10,493 nucleotides of DNA from an uncultured Desulfuromonadales bacterium. GTDB lineage: Bacteria > Desulfobacterota > Desulfuromonadia > Desulfuromonadales > Geopsychrobacteraceae. The DNA lies in assembly GCA_945788205.1 (NCBI GenBank), contig CALZLE010000145.1:1-10493 (forward strand), written 5' to 3'. Under the pieces are notes generated by a model. That model worked only from the letters and a program-made list of their open reading frames with translations. It was not told where the DNA came from and searched no databases. Of this stretch, positions 6,576 to 10,493 are shown piece by piece (the first letter of the stretch is position 1; every line of letters starts with the position of its first letter). The position numbers and the translations under genes are program-made.

Positions 6576-7583
6576 TCAGTCTTGATAGTTTAGACCTCGA
6601 GTTAAGCCATCAACAAACTGTTGCCTTAAGGATTCAGGGCTAAGTACACGAACAAAAGGAATAAAAGAATATATCCATGCGAGAATTTCTTTATCGCCAG
6701 CCGCTTCAAAACGCAGGACAATACCGCCATCTGCTCCTTTTTCAAGCTGTTGTCGTGGATGCCAAATCCGCTCACGGATCAAATGGGCAATTTCTTTATC
6801 GAATTGCAACTCAACCCGCTGAGTCGCACCATCATCAATCAAACCAAAGGCCTCACCGGTCAACTCAGTAGCGGAATAATCTTCCGGGACCTCAAAACGA
6901 TCGGTGAGCAATTCCAGCGATTCGATCCGTTCGATAGCAAACAAACGCAATGCCTGACGATTGTGGGCATAACCTCCCAGATAGAGAGCATTTTTAAAAA
7001 ACAGAAGCGTGTAGGGATCGACTTGATAACAGTTCCGTTTGCGCTTGGCCGGTCGATATTCAATCTCGATCCGTTGCTGCCTGAGTAACGCCTGCCGCAG
7101 ATCATTCAACAACTGGTGCTGAACGGAATAATCCTTGAAGCCGAGAAACCGCGGCGCAGAGGCTTCCGCCAAGCGTTCCAAGTGCGCGACACTGCGCGGC
7201 GGCATGCTGGAACGGATGCGGGTAAAAATAGCCTTTAGGTCCTGTTGAAAAGGTGTACCTCTGAGAAACTCCAATTGCCCGCGACAAAGATAGAGAGTCA
7301 TCAACTCTTCGAGAGAGAAGGTGATCGGCGGAACTTTACTGTACCCGGAAATAAAGCTGTAGAGCACCTGTCCGTCTGATTGACGTTCACTGATAAGCGG
7401 ATATCCGGCCTCCTCAATCGCTTTCAGATCACGATAAATGGTCCGCCGGGTCACTTGACATTCTTCAACTAATTCTTCAACTGTTGCACCATAACGCGCC
7501 TCCAGTATTCGAATAAGGTCATGAAGCCTTGCGGCCTGGCTGTATTTCTTGGCAATCCGCCCCGGCTTTCGCTGACTGCTCAC
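6576..7583 (-). CDS. WYL-domain transcriptional regulator with N-terminal winged HTH (YafY-like)
   Basis: A 335-residue predicted DNA-binding regulator. Residues about 18-70 form an HTH_11-type winged helix; the recognition helix is in VTRRTIYRDLKAIEEAG. About 145-230 is the WYL domain (RIEIEYRPA..., LYLGGYAHNRQALRLFAIERI), where the name-giving W-Y-L is replaced by GGY, a common variation. About 250-330 is the WCX dimerisation region (QRVELQFDKEIAHLI ... SPESLRQQFVDGL). WYL domains bind nucleic acid or nucleotide-like ligands; relatives control DNA-damage and phage-defence genes. Translation starts at a GTG whose bases overlap the TGA of the MazG-like gene by four bases (GTGA), with AGGGTGG as ribosome site, so translational coupling is expected. 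A plausible target is the divergent intergenic region at 7961-8212, whose inverted repeats could be operators; this is inference. Confidence 0.92.
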   Translation of the reverse strand: MSSQRKPGRIAKKYSQAARLHDLIRILEARYGATVEELVEECQVTRRTIYRDLKAIEEAGYPLISERQSDGQVLYSFISGYSKVPPITFSLEELMTLYLCRGQLEFLRGTPFQQDLKAIFTRIRSSMPPRSVAHLERLAEASAPRFLGFKDYSVQHQLLNDLRQALLRQQRIEIEYRPAKRKRNCYQVDPYTLLFFKNALYLGGYAHNRQALRLFAIERIESLELLTDRFEVPEDYSATELTGEAFGLIDDGATQRVELQFDKEIAHLIRERIWHPRQQLEKGADGGIVLRFEAAGDKEILAWIYSFIPFVRVLSPESLRQQFVDGLTRGLNYQD

Positions 7584-7960
7584 GTGTCACCACCCTGCTT
7601 CTGATAATAGGTATATTTATGCGCTTTGCCACGCACCTGCTCCTGCGGATATTTCCGTTCATTCTTTGCCATTTTGGCCAGGACTGTTTCGGCGAGATCA
7701 ATCTGCAGAGAGTTAGCCATCGACAAGGCATAGAGAACGATATCCGCAAGTTCTTCACCGACCTCCTGCAAAACCTCCGGCTCAAGCTCTTGACCTTGCT
7801 CCAACGTCAGCCACTGAAAATGTTCCATCAACTCAGCCGCCTCAATTGCGATCGACATCGACAGATTCTTTGGACTATTAAACTGCTCCCAATCTCGTTC
7901 GCGGACGAAAGCTGCCATCCGCTCCTTTAGCTCGTGTAACGTGATTGTCTGATCGGTCAT
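7580..7960 (-). CDS. MazG-like NTP pyrophosphatase (dCTP pyrophosphatase type)
   Basis: A 126-residue all-alpha MazG-superfamily protein, the size of the single-domain dCTPP1/RS21-C6 group. These hydrolyse dCTP and modified dNTPs to the monophosphate and pyrophosphate with Mg2+. The metal-binding pattern ExxE...ExxD is visible: E40-A-A-E43 and E70-L-A-D73. Family context residues are RDWEQFNSPKNLSMSIAIEAAEL near the N-terminus and KMAKNERKYP near the end. The frame is open up to 7990, but the ATG at 7960 is chosen: it has GGAG five bases upstream, and the 7990 ATG lies inside the likely -10 element. It is the first gene of the minus-strand run, and its stop overlaps the start of the WYL regulator. 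It could be housekeeping or part of a nucleotide-depletion response; the sequence alone does not decide. Confidence 0.9.
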   Translation of the reverse strand: MTDQTITLHELKERMAAFVRERDWEQFNSPKNLSMSIAIEAAELMEHFQWLTLEQGQELEPEVLQEVGEELADIVLYALSMANSLQIDLAETVLAKMAKNERKYPQEQVRGKAHKYTYYQKQGGDT

Positions 7961-7988
7961 AGCAACTCCATGGGAAAAGAATCCGCAC

Positions 7989-7994
7989 ATTATA
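7989..7994 (-). promoter_or_regulatory. Likely -10 box of the MazG-like/WYL operon
   Basis: A perfect TATAAT on the minus strand, in the context CCTATAATGTG, would start transcription near 7982 and give a leader of about 22 bases before the ATG at 7960. The -35 position is occupied by a T-rich run (CTTTTTTTT), a weak match, so the promoter may need an activator or rely on the AT-rich upstream DNA. Confidence 0.55.
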
Positions 7995-8004
7995 GGTTGC
8001 CGGT

Positions 8005-8046
8005 CGCGGAAAAAAAAGCTGTGAACTTACATTTATTTCTTCCGCG
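8005..8046. repeat. Inverted repeat in the divergent intergenic region (first)
   Basis: CGCGGAA at 8005-8011 is matched by its perfect complement TTCCGCG at 8040-8046. Allowing two mismatches, the arms extend to 13 bases through the adjoining A- and T-rich tracts. The outer span is 42 bp. It lies directly upstream of the minus-strand -10 box and covers its -35 region, where an operator would act. It could also fold as a hairpin, but the start site inferred for each operon does not place it in either mRNA, so a protein-binding site is more likely (inference). Confidence 0.45.
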
Positions 8047-8053
8047 TTATAAA

Positions 8054-8095
8054 TCAAGAAATCTGAAGAGACAAAAACAGCATAAAATTTCTTGA
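8054..8095. repeat. Inverted repeat in the divergent intergenic region (second)
   Basis: TCAAGAAAT at 8054-8062 has its perfect reverse complement ATTTCTTGA at 8087-8095. The outer span is 42 bp, the same as the neighbouring inverted repeat, and AAGAAAT is shared with an arm of that repeat. It lies just upstream of the candidate plus-strand promoter, where an operator for the membrane/SIR2 gene pair could be expected. Confidence 0.4.
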
Positions 8096-8111
8096 CGAAC
8101 AATCAAACTAT

Positions 8112-8139
8112 TTGAGACAACTGAACAAATTCCTATTTT
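8112..8139 (+). promoter_or_regulatory. Candidate sigma-70 promoter of the membrane protein/SIR2 operon
   Basis: TTGAGA (8112-8117, five of six matches to the -35 consensus) is followed after 16 bases by TATTTT (8134-8139, four of six). Transcription would start near 8146, giving a leader of about 67 bases before the ATG at 8213. This start would exclude the upstream in-frame ATG at 8144. Confidence 0.45.
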
Positions 8140-8212
8140 CCTAATGAGAACAACAGAGGCCCACTGTAGAGCGACCATCAAAAACATCTACCAGACAAAT
8201 TGGGAGGGGAAA

Positions 8213-9163
8213 ATGTTTGGTTCACATCTTTTGGATCTGATCTTTGGTTTAGGTTTTGTCTACTTACTTTTCGCTTTGGCTTGCACTGCTCTGAATGAGC
8301 TGATCACCGGCTGGTGGGATCATCGACGCGAGCACTTGGAACGCGGAATCAAGAACCTTCTCAACCATGACGATGAGCTGACATGCCCTGCCACCGGCAA
8401 AAAGGATGCAGTTTACAACCTGTTTTACAACCATCCTTTTATCAAATCGATTCATGAAAATGGCACCCGCCCCTCTTATATCCCACCAGAGCTTTTTGCC
8501 AAGACACTGATTGATCTGATTGCTCCTGCGACAAAAGAAGAAAGCAGAAACAAGAAAGTTCTCACTCAAAAAATCACTGACAAGCTCCAAGCGAATTCAC
8601 ATTTACAACATGTACTGGCAACCATGGTTGCCGAAAGCGAAGACGACCTTTCCGATCTGAACGAAAAACTGGAGAACTGGTTTGAACACTCCATGGATCG
8701 GGTTTCCGCCTGGTATAAAAGGCACACGCAAAAAATGGTTGTTATTTTGGCAACAGCACTTGTCGTAACCGCCAATGCGGACACGCTACAGATATCCAGA
8801 CATTTGGCAAACGATTCGGTATTGCGTCAAACACTCGCTGAACATGCAGAACAATATATTGCCAAACAACCCTCCACAAACCCTGGACAAACTTTCGAAG
8901 ACATCACGGCTGAAATAAAAGCAAAATCAAGCCTGGGACTACCATTGGGCTGGAAGGGTGACAACTTCATTCACATCTGGACGAAACAGGACGCGACAAA
9001 AGCTGAGAAATTTACAGCAGCTTTGAGTAAATTTGTTGGTTTGCTGCTCACCATTGCGGCGGCCTCTCTCGGCGCACCTTTCTGGTTTGACATGCTGAAC
9101 AAAATTATCTCAATTCGATCTGTCGGCAAATCACCACGGGAGAAAGCCGAAAAAGCAGAGTAA
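8213..9163 (+). CDS. Uncharacterised three-segment membrane protein, partner of SIR2-like gene
   Basis: A 316-residue predicted inner-membrane protein. Three hydrophobic segments are visible: residues about 6-28 (LDLIFGLGFVYLLFALACTALNEL), about 174-193 (MVVILATALVVTA) and about 274-296 (FVGLLLTIAAASLGAPFWFDML). A soluble region of about 140 residues lies between the first two, with an HPFI...PSYIPPELFAKTL block, and a shorter one between the second and third. The features NEL after the first segment, MDRVSAWYKR before the second, and SLGAPFWFDMLNK in the third look like a widespread uncharacterised bacterial family that I recall but cannot name. The frame is open from 8144, but ATG 8213 is chosen because GGGAGG lies six bases upstream and the protein then begins with its first membrane segment. 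The SIR2-like gene follows after 50 bases on the same strand. It could anchor, restrain or trigger the SIR2 protein (inference). Confidence 0.88.
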   Translation: MFGSHLLDLIFGLGFVYLLFALACTALNELITGWWDHRREHLERGIKNLLNHDDELTCPATGKKDAVYNLFYNHPFIKSIHENGTRPSYIPPELFAKTLIDLIAPATKEESRNKKVLTQKITDKLQANSHLQHVLATMVAESEDDLSDLNEKLENWFEHSMDRVSAWYKRHTQKMVVILATALVVTANADTLQISRHLANDSVLRQTLAEHAEQYIAKQPSTNPGQTFEDITAEIKAKSSLGLPLGWKGDNFIHIWTKQDATKAEKFTAALSKFVGLLLTIAAASLGAPFWFDMLNKIISIRSVGKSPREKAEKAE

Positions 9164-9213
9164 TTCAAGTAGTAACAGATTTAAATTATGTGAAATTTTC
9201 AAAGGAGCTTGAA

Positions 9214-10493
9214 GTGGCAGACCATAACGTCCCGCAAGAATGGAAACCGGCAGGTTTTCTGGAGGAGTTCTCCCGTATTGACAGCAACATGGAAGATCGC
9301 TCGTTCATGTTTTTACTCGGTGCGGGCACCTCAGTCTCTTCAAATATCCCCGCAGGCGGCACACTTGCCTGGGGTTGGCTTGAGGAACTGCAGCGACTTT
9401 ATCAAGGCTCGAGCCCTGAAGTACCGATTGAAGAATGGGCCACTGCAGATAGTTTAGGAATTGATGGTTTCGATATTGAAAAAGCCGCAACCTTTTATCC
9501 GCAGATTTACGATAAACGTTTCGGCGATGACCCTGAAACCGGATATGCCTATCTTGAAAATGTTATGAGCAAAGCAGAGCCGAATATCGGCTATTCGATT
9601 CTTGCTCAGATTCTTGAAAACACCCGGCACAAAGTCGTCGTATCAACCAATTTCGACAATCTGGTGGCCGACGCGCTCTCCCTGTACACCAATACCTTTC
9701 CCCTGGTTTGCGGCCACGAATCCCTGACCGGTTTTGTCCGCCCGAAGCTCCGACGTCCGTTGGTGGCAAAAATCCACCGGGATTTACTGTTAGCTCCCAA
9801 AAGTGATGTTAAAGGCACCGAAACCCTGGAAGATGGCTGGGCCAGAGTTTTGGAGAAACTTTTCGGCGAATACACCCCGATCGTTATCGGTTACGGCGGA
9901 AACGACGGCAGCCTGATGGGCTTTCTCGATCGTCTGAAACCGGGGCAGGTCCGCGGTGGAATCTTCTGGTGCTACCGGATCGCCGACGGCAAGCCAGAAA
10001 AACGAGTCTGCAAGCTGGTCGCGAAACATAAAGGCAAACTGGTGCCGATTCTCGGCTTCGATGAATTCATGCTGCAGCTGAAAGAGCAGCTCGGATTTGA
10101 CCTATTGGCGGAAAGGCTTGAAGCCCAAAACAAACAACGAATTGATCGATACCGGGAGCAGTTTAATAAGTTCAAAGAAAACTTGGCCAACCACAAAGAA
10201 GAAAGCGGCACTGAGGAAGCCGAAGCAGTCGAGGGTATGCGAAAAACACTGGTCAAGACAGTCAAACGAGAAAAGAGCTGGTGGGGCTGGGAATTAAAAG
10301 CTCGGGCAGAAGAAGACCCGGAGCAGCGTGAACAGATTTATCGCAAAGGGCTGGAGGAATTTCCGATCAGTGCGGAGCTGACCGGAAACTTCGCTCTCTT
10401 CATGAAAGACGTCCGTGAGGATTACGACGCAGCAGAGCGCCTTTTTCGGCGTGCTATCGAGCTTGATCCGGAGCATGCCAACAATACCGGAAA
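9214..10493 (+). CDS. SIR2-like NADase-type protein with C-terminal TPR-like region (3' end outside window)
   Basis: An open frame of 426 codons with no stop, cut by the right edge. It starts at GTG 9214, with AAAGGAG six bases upstream. Residues about 25-265 are a SIR2_2-type Rossmann domain. Visible motifs: the NAD-binding LLGAGTS (34-40) with SNIPAGG following, STNFDN (144-149) with N146 as the likely catalytic Asn, KIHRD (186-190) with H188 as the likely catalytic His, and VIGYGGND (224-231). The usual SIR2_2 motif is K-x-H-G, so the Arg after His is unusual. A charged, probably coiled segment follows (about 285-330), then WWGWELKARAEEDP and a TPR-like repeat ending in AAERLFRRAIELDPEHAN near 420. 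SIR2 domains of this class hydrolyse NAD+ in abortive-infection systems (Thoeris ThsA, DSR, SIR2-Argonaute); the zinc-binding cysteines of true deacetylases were not seen. The membrane-protein gene lies immediately upstream. The defence role is inferred. Confidence 0.88.
   Translation, partial: MADHNVPQEWKPAGFLEEFSRIDSNMEDRSFMFLLGAGTSVSSNIPAGGTLAWGWLEELQRLYQGSSPEVPIEEWATADSLGIDGFDIEKAATFYPQIYDKRFGDDPETGYAYLENVMSKAEPNIGYSILAQILENTRHKVVVSTNFDNLVADALSLYTNTFPLVCGHESLTGFVRPKLRRPLVAKIHRDLLLAPKSDVKGTETLEDGWARVLEKLFGEYTPIVIGYGGNDGSLMGFLDRLKPGQVRGGIFWCYRIADGKPEKRVCKLVAKHKGKLVPILGFDEFMLQLKEQLGFDLLAERLEAQNKQRIDRYREQFNKFKENLANHKEESGTEEAEAVEGMRKTLVKTVKREKSWWGWELKARAEEDPEQREQIYRKGLEEFPISAELTGNFALFMKDVREDYDAAERLFRRAIELDPEHANNTG

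Noticed and set aside
7529..7930. 133-codon plus-strand open frame
   Set aside because: It is antisense to the MazG-like and WYL genes, whose frames carry clear family motifs; no ribosome site.
7961..7990. Upstream ATG at 7990 for the MazG-like gene
   Set aside because: This ATG is part of the TATAAT-G promoter context, so it is unlikely to be in the mRNA; the internal ATG at 7960 has GGAG upstream.
8144..8212. Upstream in-frame ATG at 8144 for the membrane protein
   Set aside because: It lies at or before the inferred transcription start and has no ribosome site; the ATG at 8213 follows GGGAGGGG and begins the first membrane segment.
9164..9213. Possible terminator or small gene between the membrane and SIR2 genes
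   Set aside because: The 50 bases are AT-rich with no hairpin and T run, only the ribosome site of the SIR2 gene; cotranscription is the simpler reading.

Overview
The window is bacterial and gene-dense. It suggests a Gram-negative deltaproteobacterium of the Geobacter/Desulfuromonas/Pelobacter type (Desulfuromonadia). This rests on the outer-membrane-type lipoprotein, the tandem GEMM-I (cyclic di-GMP) riboswitches ahead of a very large secreted Ig-like protein, and a YceF-type Maf enzyme; the taxonomic assignment is inference. No tRNA, rRNA, insertion sequence, CRISPR array or phage gene was seen.

Region 1 (1-5473, minus strand) is a surface-protein operon. A probable promoter lies just downstream of the maf gene. 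It is followed by two nearly identical c-di-GMP-I aptamers in series, the first with its own intrinsic terminator. Then comes a 1252-residue exported protein (FN3, six cadherin/He_PIG-like repeats, an F5/8-type-C discoidin domain, calcium-binding acidic repeats, and a C-terminal pair of related modules). Thirteen bases after its stop, a lipoprotein with an Ig-like domain begins and runs off the left edge. The likely logic is that the second messenger of the motile/sessile switch controls an adhesin or matrix protein and its lipoprotein partner.

Region 2 (5502-7960, minus strand) is a four-gene run: a MazG-like nucleotide pyrophosphatase, a WYL-domain regulator that overlaps it by four bases, an unrecognised 125-residue protein, and the Maf/YceF nucleotide pyrophosphatase. 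Two of the four are house-cleaning nucleotide hydrolases.

Region 3 (7961-8212) is a divergent intergenic region with a good -10 for the minus operon, a plausible sigma-70 promoter for the plus operon, and two inverted repeats of equal 42-bp span.

Region 4 (8213-10493, plus strand) holds two genes: a three-segment membrane protein and, 50 bases later, a SIR2-like protein with predicted NADase residues and a C-terminal TPR-like region that is cut by the right edge. SIR2 domains fused to sensor or repeat regions are common effectors of anti-phage systems that kill by depleting NAD+. This pair is the best candidate in the window for an undescribed system, but the function is inferred.
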